DNA of 64,000 nucleotides from assembly GCA_024278215.1 (NCBI GenBank), contig JAJRTR010000135.1, positions 1-64,000 on the forward strand, written 5' to 3'. Source of the stretch: a bacterium. Its GTDB lineage: Bacteria > UBP15 > UBA6099 > JAJRTR01. A program made the position numbers and the translations under genes. Positions 1-7,541 of this stretch are shown here, in pieces (the stretch's first letter is position 1; every line of letters begins with the position of its first letter). The notes below the pieces were generated by a model. The model did no database searches. It was not told where the DNA came from and was given only the letters and a program-made list of their open reading frames with translations.

Positions 1-1065
1 AACACTCGCGAGCTTTTCGATGTCCACCCCTGTCAACTCCGCATTCAGCATGAACCGGGCCGGGCTGTCGATAAATAGCGAAAAATCGAAGTCGGCGCGA
101 CCACCGCAGAACTCCGCTTCCGCATTTTTTACCAGTAGCGTTCTGGTCGTGAAATCCGCATCCGCTTCGACATCGGTCAACGACAGTCCGTAACCGGGAA
201 ATGAAATATCCGCGCCGTCCATGCGTCCGCTGCCGCTCCACGAATATACCGGGGGATGCCCTACCTGCGTATATGCGGCCTCTACACTGAAAAGCAGTGA
301 CGGTATGGTGCCGCTGATTGTGTAATCCGAAGGATTCAGTATGCTCTCGACATCTTTGAGATCGACGTTTTCGAGCTGCGCTTCGAGCTTCCAGCCGGCA
401 CGCATATCAAAGCGAAGCTGCAACTCGAGCCGGTCGCCCAGCGTTGTCTTTCGCGCGCTCGCGTCCAGCAGAAGCACCCTTTCGCGTTCGAGGTCGAGAC
501 GTGCGTGAAGCTGCTCGACAACGGCGTGTGAAATAGGCAGGGGCGACTCGACGCGCCTGTCGTCGAATTCGACGGTTCCGTCCCGGATAGTGACGCCGAA
601 TGCCGGGAGGCGGCCACCACCCGAGCCCGTGCCCGACTTGATTATCGAGTCGAAATTCCAGACTCCCCCGCTGCTGCGGATTATATGCACAACCGGCCTG
701 ACAACTGTGATCGAGCGTATTATCGCGCCCGGGTTGTCCCTGTCTGTGAGCAGGTGCCTGACGCTCAGGATCACTATTGCTTTTTCAGCACGCAGTATCG
801 GCTCCGGTTCAGCCCCGAGCCGTATGTCTTCGATAACTATGCGACCGAAAATGTCGATGTGCAGCCGTGACATGCTAAGGGGCTTGTCAAATGCCTTCTC
901 GATCCTGTTTTGGACCTCGACCTGTATTCTCTCCGAGACTTCCCTTGTGACGAGAATGCGGCGCAGCAGAAAAGGCGACAGCACGATAAGCACAAGCAGG
1001 GCAGGCAAAAACGCCCGCCCGGCGAATGATTTCTTTTTTGCGCCGTTATCTCTCTGCAGGGTCAT
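1..1065 (-). CDS. AsmA/YhdP-like envelope protein, N-terminal part (cut by window start)
   Basis: An open frame runs from ATG at 1065 to the window edge (355 codons) with no stop. Upstream in frame is a TGA, so the start is well bounded. The translated N-terminus is basic (MTLQRDNGAKKKS) followed by one hydrophobic segment at about residues 20-40 (FLPALLVLIVLSPFLL). Then come beta-rich segments with AsmA-like phrases such as VRHLL, a GGVWNFDSI-like motif, and GRMDGADISFPG. That pattern fits the AsmA/TamB/YhdP group of inner-membrane-anchored periplasmic lipid-transfer or envelope-biogenesis proteins. The C-terminal part lies outside the window, so the subfamily cannot be settled. It is divergent from the RND exporter gene at 1293. 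Confidence 0.6.
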   Translation of the reverse strand, partial: MTLQRDNGAKKKSFAGRAFLPALLVLIVLSPFLLRRILVTREVSERIQVEVQNRIEKAFDKPLSMSRLHIDIFGRIVIEDIRLGAEPEPILRAEKAIVILSVRHLLTDRDNPGAIIRSITVVRPVVHIIRSSGGVWNFDSIIKSGTGSGGGRLPAFGVTIRDGTVEFDDRRVESPLPISHAVVEQLHARLDLERERVLLLDASARKTTLGDRLELQLRFDMRAGWKLEAQLENVDLKDVESILNPSDYTISGTIPSLLFSVEAAYTQVGHPPVYSWSGSGRMDGADISFPGYGLSLTDVEADADFTTRTLLVKNAEAEFCGGRADFDFSLFIDSPARFMLNAELTGVDIEKLASV

Positions 1066-1242
1066 AAGTCTTCTTGTCTTTTGTATTCATTGCCGTCGCT
1101 TCCCGCCGGGAAACAAGCCGGTACGGTACTTGCCACACATGGACGATCCGATGCGTGGAACGAAAATCCGTCTATTATAGTATAAGATAAAAGGTGATAA
1201 TGTTTCCTTTCACACTCAACGCAATTATGCTTATACGGAAGA

Positions 1243-1279
1243 GTCGGCCGCGGTGGAATCAGAATTTTGCAATCGGCCC
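1243..1279 (+). repeat. Family A element, right-end fragment
   Basis: The stretch AATCAGAATTTTGCAATCGG matches the right end of the full family A copies (AATCAGAATTTTGCAATTGG) with one change. It sits just upstream of the exporter start. The left half is absent, so this is a decayed remnant. Confidence 0.6.
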
Positions 1280-1292
1280 GGAATATATATAA

Positions 1293-3566
1293 ATGTGGTT
1301 TATAAACTCATACATCGGTTTTCTTGAGAAGCGGCACATGTTTGTGCTGATCGCGCTCGTGGCCGGTACGATATTTTTCGGCTGCAAACTCACGCATATC
1401 GGGTTCGAGGGTTCGTTCGAGGGCTGGATAGAAAAAGATGATCGGGTCATCGAAGATTACAAGCAGTTGCTGCGCCACTTTCGCGCGTTCGAGCCGATAA
1501 TTCTCGCCGTGGAGACGGATGACACAATATTCGAGCCCGATACGCTGAAACGCATCCAGACTCTCGACAGGAAAATCAGATACATGGATAAGTATGTGGT
1601 GCTGACACTTGGGCTGCCACGTATGAGTGTAATGAAGGAAACGGAAGGCGGCATGTCCTTCGAATATCTATATAACAAACTGCCGGAAACACAGGAGGAT
1701 GCCGACGAATTCAGAAAACGCGTGATGAACAACCACACGCTGGCCGACCTGTTCGTGTCGAAAGACGAGAAAGGTACTTTTATCGCGATATTCATCGGCG
1801 GTCGCCCCGATTCGGAGACCATCGCACAAAACATCGAAAAGCTTAAAACCATAATGCGCGAGGAAAGCGCGCCGAACTTGAGGTATCGTCTTGTCGGCGG
1901 CCCCATTCTCAACGAAGAACTCAAACGGCAGACAAAACGGCAGGCCTATCTCTTCTCGCCTGTCGTTTTCATCATCGTCATTCTGCTGCTGATAGTGTTC
2001 CTGCGGAAAAGAGTCGACATCTTCGTCGTGACGGTAGCGACATTCTGTTCCCTCGTGTGGTCGCTCGGTGTGTATGTCGCTATGGGGAAGGAGTTGAACT
2101 CGCTGTCTATCGCGCTGCCGCCGCTGCTGCTCGTGATCAGTGTCGCCGACTCTGTGCACCTGATAGTGCGGTTCCGCGAAGAGATCGCACGCGGCACGCA
2201 CGGCGCCGCCGCTGTCCGAAATTCACTGCGCGTGATGATCATGCCGTGTCTGTTCACTTCACTGACGACAGCAGCCGGGTTCGGTGTGCTTTGCCTTAGC
2301 GGAATTCCGATAATCAGGGAGTTCGGCCTCTACGCCGCCATCGGGATTCTTCTGTCTTTCTTCGTCGCCCTCACAATGGTTCCCTCGCTCCTTTTCGCGT
2401 CGCTCAGGCTCGGCAGGCCAGGCAGCAGCGCAAACGGCACGGAATCTTTTCCCGGTGATTTCATGCAGGGTTTCCTTGGTGGCATTTTCAATGTCGTCGA
2501 ACGGCGCGGAAATGTTGTAATCGCTGCCACCGCCGTTATTGTCGTTCTCTCAATCATCGGTGCCACCCGGATAAAAGTGGAAACCAACCGTGCCGATTTT
2601 TTTAAGAAAAACAATCCGCTCCGACGTCAGATGACGTTTGTCGAGGAAAACCTGATCGGACTGTCTTCAATCGAATTCCTTTATACAGCACGGGACGGAT
2701 ACAACCTGACCGACGCCGCCGCGCTTCGCGACATGCTCGATTTCCAGGACTTCCTGAAACAGCATCCTCAGATAACATCGGCTGTCTCCATCGCCGACTT
2801 CGTGGTCGAACTCAACAGGTTTATCAACGGCAGTGACAAGGTTCCCGAGAACTCGGCCGCTATTCTCAGCCTGATAAAATGGAACAGGATAGAATACTCG
2901 AATTTCGTGAGCGGTCGCGGTGAATACGCCCGAATCAGCGGCAGGCTGAAGTATATGCCGACTGAAAAACTGAGGTTGCTGCTTGGCGACATAAAGAACT
3001 ATATGAGCGAACATAAATCACCGAATTACGATGTACTCATGACAGGCGCGGCACCGATATACACGGAACTGGCGGACCGTGTACTGACAGGCCAGATCAG
3101 AAGTTTCATACTCGTGATGATGATAGTGGCGGCAATGCTGATTCTGATTTTCAGGTCTGTCCGGTGGGGATTATTCGCGCTTGTGCCGAACGTCATCCCG
3201 GTGCTGTTCGTGATGGGCGTTATGGGGTGGTTCGGCGTACCGCTGAATCTTGCGACAATGATGATCGCAAGCATTGCAATCGGGATCGCTGTCGATGACA
3301 CAATACATTATATCGTGCGTTTTCGCCGGGAACTGAGCGATTGCGGCGACCACCGGGAAGCGGCGCGCCGGGCACTCACATCCACGGGCCGCGCCGTTGT
3401 CACAACTACAGTCGTTCTCGTGGCGGGCTATGGCGTGCTGGTGACATCCGGCTTTGTGCCGATTATGCACTTCGGCCTTCTGAGCGCGATAACGATGCTC
3501 GCAGCGCTCGCCGCGGATGTGCTGCTTCTGCCGGCGCTGCTGATAAAATTCAAGCCCCGCGCCTGA
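1293..3566 (+). CDS. RND superfamily exporter, MMPL/SSD type
   Basis: The 757-residue protein has the RND duplication. There is an N-terminal membrane segment (about residues 19-35), a periplasmic loop, a six-helix block at about 210-380, a second loop, and a second block at about 585-755. Conserved membrane motifs occur in both halves: VADSVHLIVRFRE and VDDTIHYIVRFRRE. The family (COG1033-type predicted exporters, which include hopanoid- and lipid-transport members) moves hydrophobic substrates out of the inner membrane. No periplasmic adaptor or outer-membrane channel gene is adjacent, so this is probably a stand-alone lipid-type RND protein rather than a tripartite drug pump. Start chosen at ATG 1293. 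The substrate is not deducible. Confidence 0.85.
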   Translation: MWFINSYIGFLEKRHMFVLIALVAGTIFFGCKLTHIGFEGSFEGWIEKDDRVIEDYKQLLRHFRAFEPIILAVETDDTIFEPDTLKRIQTLDRKIRYMDKYVVLTLGLPRMSVMKETEGGMSFEYLYNKLPETQEDADEFRKRVMNNHTLADLFVSKDEKGTFIAIFIGGRPDSETIAQNIEKLKTIMREESAPNLRYRLVGGPILNEELKRQTKRQAYLFSPVVFIIVILLLIVFLRKRVDIFVVTVATFCSLVWSLGVYVAMGKELNSLSIALPPLLLVISVADSVHLIVRFREEIARGTHGAAAVRNSLRVMIMPCLFTSLTTAAGFGVLCLSGIPIIREFGLYAAIGILLSFFVALTMVPSLLFASLRLGRPGSSANGTESFPGDFMQGFLGGIFNVVERRGNVVIAATAVIVVLSIIGATRIKVETNRADFFKKNNPLRRQMTFVEENLIGLSSIEFLYTARDGYNLTDAAALRDMLDFQDFLKQHPQITSAVSIADFVVELNRFINGSDKVPENSAAILSLIKWNRIEYSNFVSGRGEYARISGRLKYMPTEKLRLLLGDIKNYMSEHKSPNYDVLMTGAAPIYTELADRVLTGQIRSFILVMMIVAAMLILIFRSVRWGLFALVPNVIPVLFVMGVMGWFGVPLNLATMMIASIAIGIAVDDTIHYIVRFRRELSDCGDHREAARRALTSTGRAVVTTTVVLVAGYGVLVTSGFVPIMHFGLLSAITMLAALAADVLLLPALLIKFKPRA

Positions 3567-3753
3567 CCCGCCTGCTCGGCATGTCCCGGCACAGCAATTG
3601 CCGAGTCCGGGATGGAGGTTTGATTTCCGCAAACCCCGATAATATAATTCCCCTGTTACATTAAGCTGCCGTAACAGCGCGTATAACATAAATAAACCGG
3701 GGAGGCGACTGTTCACAGGGAAATAGACCCGCCGACAGTTGTACAGAGAGATT

Positions 3754-4137
3754 ATGGCAATCTGCAGAGCGGATAAATGTAATGCTTTCTGTTGCAGGTA
3801 TATTTCGGTTCACATCGACACGCCGAGATCGAAGGTCGACTTCGATGAAATCCGCTGGTTCGTCTCGCACGAGAATGTCGTTGTATACAAAGATGAAGAA
3901 AACGACTGGCTTGTGGAGTTTGTCACGCCATGCAAATTTCTCAAAAACAACAAGTGCGAAATATATGAGGCCCGGCCCGACGTGTGCCGCGAATACGACC
4001 CCGACGGCTGCGCCGATTCCGAGAAGAACATTGAAATGAAGATAGCGTTTAAAAAACCCACCGATGTCGAGAAATTCGTTGCGAAAAGATGGCCGAAAAA
4101 AAAGAAGAAAAAGAGATCGTTATCTGAAAAAAAGTGA
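3754..4137 (+). CDS. YkgJ-family (UPF0153) cysteine-cluster protein
   Basis: A small protein (127 residues from ATG 3754; a TTG at 3739 would add five). Cysteines follow the CxxC-type family layout: CRADKCNAFCC near the N-terminus, then TPCKFLKNNKCEIYEARPDVCREY. This is the zinc- or iron-sulphur-binding pattern of PF03692 (YkgJ). The C-terminus is very basic, with a run of six consecutive lysines (about residues 113-122), unusual for the family and possibly a nucleic-acid or acidic-partner contact. GAGAG at 3745-3750 supports the ATG at 3754. The molecular role of the family is not firmly established. Confidence 0.75.
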   Translation: MAICRADKCNAFCCRYISVHIDTPRSKVDFDEIRWFVSHENVVVYKDEENDWLVEFVTPCKFLKNNKCEIYEARPDVCREYDPDGCADSEKNIEMKIAFKKPTDVEKFVAKRWPKKKKKKRSLSEKK

Positions 4138-4242
4138 ATTATCAACAGAACTTGTGCGTTTTTCAATATATTGTGATAATTTTGGGGACATAACTGAAAT
4201 TTGACCTTTAGTTCCGGATCGTGTTTCCATAAATTCGACTAC

Positions 4243-4366
4243 TGTCACGTCAGGCTTGTAATGTCGCGGGAAGGGCAGGGGCACCGCAGCCCGCCTGAAC
4301 ATATTTTTCGCGAAAACAGTTTGTACAGGCACAAGTTGAAACAAGGTACGGTGATCCCGCCCTTGT
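4243..4366. repeat. Family C diverged palindromic repeat
   Basis: This intergenic block (GTCAGGCTTGTAATG... then GCCTGAACATATTTTTCGCG) resembles 27945-28020 (GTCATGCTTGTAACTG... then GCCTGACCATATTTCTCGCG). It also carries GGTACGGTGATCCCGCCC, the reverse complement of GGGCGGGATCACCGTACC in the other copy, so the unit appears partly palindromic. Alignment is by eye and boundaries are approximate. The rest of the 4138-4687 gap holds only the family A copy at 4450. Confidence 0.45.
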
Positions 4367-4449
4367 TAAATCGCTTTTACGCTACCCCATCTTACATCTT
4401 TTCTTTGTTGACATGGCACTACCTTTTATACAAAACGCACAAGATTATT

Positions 4450-4628
4450 GAGCCAATTGCAAAATTATGTTCGTAGCGAGGTCGAACGAAATTTTTTAGA
4501 AGCAAGGCGGAGGTGCAAAATCCCCGCAGGCGTACTCGCCGGGTACGTTGAGGATGTTTTTGTGCCGACAACGCAGCTATGGACAATTGCAGCCGACCGC
4601 AGCCGAAGCAGAATTTTGCAATTGGCTC
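4450..4628 (+). mobile_element. Family A MITE-like element, copy A1
   Basis: A 179 bp element bounded by GAGCCAATTGCAAAATT and its reverse complement. TATT flanks it on both sides (4446-4449 and 4629-4632), a 4 bp target-site duplication. It is nearly identical in length and sequence to copies at 11756, 12773 and 25985. There is no transposase, so it would have to be mobilised in trans. Confidence 0.85.
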
Positions 4629-4687
4629 TATTAATTATATTGCCTTATATTTTGGACACTCACGAATCATTCAACTAAAATATAATT

Positions 4688-5827
4688 ATGGATAAAACAG
4701 CAGTCGCCATAGCGAGATGCAGGACCTACGATCCTGATGAGGTTGGCGCGGCCATTGATGTTCTTATCGAGGCGCTCGGCGGATTCGAGAAATATCTGAA
4801 ACCCGGTGCGCATGTGTTTTTGAAGCCGAACCTTCTGCTTTCGGCGGCTCCGGAGAAGGCGGTCTGCACACATCCCGAAGTGATGGCGCAGCTCATTAAG
4901 AAGCTTCAGTCTTTCGGCGCGCGGGTTTCTTTCGGTGATCTTCCCGGCGGTTTTCATGTTGTAAACACAAAGAAAGTCCACCGTGCAACCGGTATGGAAG
5001 CTGTAGCGGAGCGAACGGGCGCGGAACTTGTTGTCATAGAGCAGCACGGGTTCAGAGAAGTAGACATTCACGACCACGTAGTTCTCGGCCATGTGCATAT
5101 CCCGAAATACCTCGACGATGTCGACGCGATAATAAATGTGTGCAAGATTAAGACACACATGCAAGCGAGATACACCGGTGCCGTAAAGAATATGTTCGGG
5201 CTGGTGACCACACAGGACAGGTTGCGCGCACACAAGCACGCTAAATATGAGGAATTCGCCGAAGCGCTCGTGGATATTTTCTCGGTGCTGAAGCCGACCC
5301 TCAACTTTGCAGACGCCGTAGTGGGGATGGAAGGCACCGGGCCGAGCCAGGGCAGCCCTGTAGCGCTGGAGTACCTTGCCGCGTCGGCGGATGCGGTTGC
5401 GCTGGATACTGTTTGTGTACGATTGATGGGGTTTAAGCCGGGCGAGATAGGCACGATCACGGCGGGTCGCCGACGCGGGCTTGGAGAAGGACATCCTGGC
5501 AACATCGCGCTCAAGGGCGGAACTATCGAGGATTTCGCAAAAGAAGTGAAGCGCCCCGCAGGCGCGGTTTCGCTGCTTATCCCGCTGCTGAGCAGCCCTA
5601 TGAGCGAATGGATGGCTGTCAGGCCTGTTATAAAAAAGAGCAAATGCAAGAAGTGCAGAACATGTGTCGAGGTCTGCCCCAATGATGCCGTCCGCACATC
5701 GGGAAAGCATTTCGAGATCGACGACGGTCGATGCCTCAAGTGTTTCTGCTGCCACGAGATGTGTCCCCATGACGCCGTCGGACTCCACAAGCCGCTCCTT
5801 GTCAGAATAGCCGAACTGGTGAAGTAG
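4688..5827 (+). CDS. DUF362 protein with C-terminal two-cluster ferredoxin domain
   Basis: 379 residues. The DUF362 domain (about 1-300) shows GAHVFLKPNLL near the N-terminus and INVCKIKTHMQARYTGAVKNMFG in the middle, the family's most conserved stretch. The C-terminus carries two [4Fe-4S] motifs, CKKCRTCVEVCP and CLKCFCCHEMCP. DUF362-ferredoxin proteins are common in anaerobes and are thought to act in electron transfer or redox maturation; the exact reaction is unknown. No Shine-Dalgarno is visible before ATG 4688, and the start lies only about 60 bases after a family A element, so the promoter probably lies within or right beside that element. Confidence 0.85.
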   Translation: MDKTAVAIARCRTYDPDEVGAAIDVLIEALGGFEKYLKPGAHVFLKPNLLLSAAPEKAVCTHPEVMAQLIKKLQSFGARVSFGDLPGGFHVVNTKKVHRATGMEAVAERTGAELVVIEQHGFREVDIHDHVVLGHVHIPKYLDDVDAIINVCKIKTHMQARYTGAVKNMFGLVTTQDRLRAHKHAKYEEFAEALVDIFSVLKPTLNFADAVVGMEGTGPSQGSPVALEYLAASADAVALDTVCVRLMGFKPGEIGTITAGRRRGLGEGHPGNIALKGGTIEDFAKEVKRPAGAVSLLIPLLSSPMSEWMAVRPVIKKSKCKKCRTCVEVCPNDAVRTSGKHFEIDDGRCLKCFCCHEMCPHDAVGLHKPLLVRIAELVK

Positions 5828-5915
5828 TCACGAAATCCGCTGTTACACATATTGATTCGCTGATAAACTTCCCACAGCAAGCGGCGGTGGCATTGCGTTT
5901 CGAGGGGAAAGAGTT

Positions 5916-6719
5916 ATGACGAAAAAAGTAGTTTTCATAACAGGAGCAAGCAGGGGGATCGGACGTGCACTTGCGGAGGAAATGGACCGCAGAGGTTGTA
6001 AAGTATATGGAACCTACAGGACACTGCCGGATGACGTGCCGTGTTTCGAGCCGGTGGAGATGGATGTCACCGACCACGAATCCGTCGACAGGGCAATCGC
6101 TTCCGTGCTGAAAAAAGAAGGCGTGCTACACATACTTGTCAATAATGCTGGCATCAACGTATGCGGCCCGCTCGAGGAGACGCCGATAGAAGAGGGGCGG
6201 CGCGTTTTCGAGATAAATTATTTCGGTTTGTTGAAAGTTGTGCAGGCTGTGCTTCCTTCGATGCGTGAAAACGCGGGTGGAGTGATAGCGAACGTGGGTT
6301 CCGCGGCGGGAAAGATAACGATACCGTTCCAGGGTCATTACTGCGCGTCCAAGCACGCGGTCGAGGCGTTGACGGAAGCGCTGTGGCACGAGGTGAAAAA
6401 CTTCGGGATACGGGTGCTGCTGTTCGAGCCGGGAGACGTCGGCACGGAGATATGGCGAAACACGGAGAAGGCTGCCGCGCAGGAATCGGCTTATGGCGGG
6501 ATGCTTAAAAGATTCGTGGAAGTGAAGGATAGGGAAATGGCAGGCGGGCATGCGACGCAGGTCGAAAAAGTTGCTGCGGATATGGCGGACAAACTGCTGT
6601 CGGGCACGAAAAAGTTGCGGCATCCGGTGGCCCATAACGCGGGATTATTCCTCTTCCTGCGAAAAATCATGCCCGACAGCATTTTCCTCCATGCGGTCGG
6701 CAAAAACTATAGCGTATGA
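5916..6719 (+). CDS. SDR-family oxidoreductase
   Basis: 267-residue classical short-chain dehydrogenase. The cofactor motif TGASRGIG is at about residues 9-16, NNAGI at about 77-81, the catalytic serine in NVGSAAG, and YCASK supplies the catalytic Tyr/Lys at about 143-147. A C-terminal region after residue 200 (DREMAGGHATQVEKVA) is typical of the subgroup annotated as fatty-acyl or retinol-like SDRs. The start is supported by GAGGGGAAAGAG just upstream. It follows the DUF362 gene by 88 bases and could share its transcript. The substrate cannot be inferred. Confidence 0.85.
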   Translation: MTKKVVFITGASRGIGRALAEEMDRRGCKVYGTYRTLPDDVPCFEPVEMDVTDHESVDRAIASVLKKEGVLHILVNNAGINVCGPLEETPIEEGRRVFEINYFGLLKVVQAVLPSMRENAGGVIANVGSAAGKITIPFQGHYCASKHAVEALTEALWHEVKNFGIRVLLFEPGDVGTEIWRNTEKAAAQESAYGGMLKRFVEVKDREMAGGHATQVEKVAADMADKLLSGTKKLRHPVAHNAGLFLFLRKIMPDSIFLHAVGKNYSV

Positions 6720-6829
6720 AAAGATGGACGCCGTTTACGTTATAAAATGAAGTGAATAAAGCATCATCTTACTTGACGTTTCCTCCGTGAGATGGTATTT
6801 AATATATAAGCTGAATATTGAAAACTGAA

Positions 6830-6992
6830 GTTTATGCGTTGCGCCCGTGGGGGCGCAGAGTGGAAGACGGTGTGAATCCGTCGCGGTCCAGCCGCTGTAA
6901 TTGGGTACGAAAACCGCAACGAGCCACTGCCGAAAGGCGGGAAGGCGCGGCGAGTAGGATAATCCATAAGCCAGAAGACAAGCGCATGAACG
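6830..6992 (+). ncRNA. Cobalamin (B12) riboswitch
   Basis: The conserved core is clear. GGAAGACGGTGTGAATCCGT leads into CGCGGTCCAGCCGCTGTAA, then GAGCCACTGCCGAAAGGCGG, and the B12 box AGCCAGAAGAC at 6969-6979. The order fits the plus strand. It is followed 60 bases later by an intrinsic terminator (7053-7085). No recognisable B12-related gene follows: the next real gene starts at 7542, beyond two further hairpins. Known riboswitches of this class repress vitamin B12 synthesis or uptake genes. Confidence 0.9.
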
Positions 6993-7052
6993 CTTCACAA
7001 TATCTCTTCTGTCGAAAGAGGGTGATGTTATGCCGTTTATAGCTGACAACAA

Positions 7053-7085
7053 AAAACCCGGGTTTCAACAGGAGCCCGGGTTTTT
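7053..7085 (+). terminator. Intrinsic terminator downstream of the riboswitch
   Basis: AACCCGGG (7055-7062) pairs with CCCGGGTT (7075-7082), 12-base loop, then five T. It is placed as the expression-platform terminator of the cobalamin riboswitch. Confidence 0.8.
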
Positions 7086-7153
7086 CATTTTCCGCGGTCG
7101 GCATGCAGGCGACCGTCCTGAACGCGACCGGGCCGAAAAAAACGGTCCGGCCA

Positions 7154-7190
7154 CGATTTTCCGGATTTCTTCTTCGAGAAATTCGGGTTG
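7154..7190 (+). repeat. Family B right-end fragment
   Basis: CGATTTTCCGGATTTCTTC... ending AAATTCGGG matches the right-end hairpin of the full family B copies (CGATTTTCCGGATTTCTTTG...AAATCCGGG at 40011-40044), lightly decayed. It follows the riboswitch terminator. Confidence 0.55.
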
Positions 7191-7222
7191 AATTTGAGTA
7201 TCTTTTCTTACTACAGGTTTCA

Positions 7223-7258
7223 GGGCGGGGCGCCTGCGAGCGTGCCGCCCACTTTTTT
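7223..7258 (+). terminator. Terminator-like GC hairpin
   Basis: GGGCGG (7223-7228) pairs with CCGCCC (7245-7250), followed by ACTTTTTT. It is a second possible stop between the riboswitch and the citrate synthase gene. Confidence 0.45.
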
Positions 7259-7263
7259 CTATT

Positions 7264-7315
7264 GAGCCAATTGCAAAATTATGATTCGGCTGCGGTCGAC
7301 TGCATTTGTCCATAG
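7264..7315 (-). repeat. Family A end fragment
   Basis: It begins with the intact terminal repeat GAGCCAATTGCAAAATTATG and runs into GGCTGCGGTCGACTGCATTTG..CCATAG, matching the first 50 bases of the minus-oriented copy at 11756. It then stops abruptly against a family B hairpin at 7316. Confidence 0.6.
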
Positions 7316-7342
7316 TCCGGATTTCTCACAAAGGAATCCGGA
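7316..7342. repeat. Family B end hairpin
   Basis: TCCGGATTTCTCAC-type hairpin (TCCGGATT...AATCCGGA, 7317-7342), the same palindrome found at family B ends and at 44838. Confidence 0.5.
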
Positions 7343-7416
7343 AAATCACGGCACTATGCGAAAAAAACAAAAACCGTTATAATATTATTGCGTCGGTCAG
7401 GCAGGATGTAAACAGA

Positions 7417-7442
7417 TTTCACCCGCTCGGGTGAATTTTTTT
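7417..7442 (+). terminator. Strong hairpin plus T-run upstream of the citrate synthase gene
   Basis: TTCACCCG (7418-7425) pairs perfectly with CGGGTGAA (7428-7435), followed by seven T. A TATAAT box lies at 7378-7383, about 35 bases upstream, although no good -35 is visible. The arrangement could be a short leader/attenuator or a small RNA gene, or simply the end of an upstream transcript. Confidence 0.65.
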
Positions 7443-7457
7443 GATGTTTTTTTTACT

Positions 7458-7498
7458 GAGCCTTTTGCAAAAGTCTGTTTTACCGCGACCGGCTGCAA
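7458..7498 (-). repeat. Highly decayed family A end fragment
   Basis: GAGCCTTTTGCAAAAGTCTG... then CGACCGGCTGCAA resembles the minus-oriented left end of family A (GAGCCAATTGCAAAATTCTG... then CGGTCGGCTGC). Low identity, boundaries uncertain. Confidence 0.35.
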
Positions 7499-7541
7499 GT
7501 ATGCTTTTGCATGAGACTTTACAGAATTGGAGAGTGTTTGT

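Noticed and set aside
7030-7191. 53-codon frame after the cobalamin riboswitch
   Set aside because: It has a fair ribosome site, but an intrinsic terminator lies within it and its end is repeat debris; not supported as a gene, kept as an observation.
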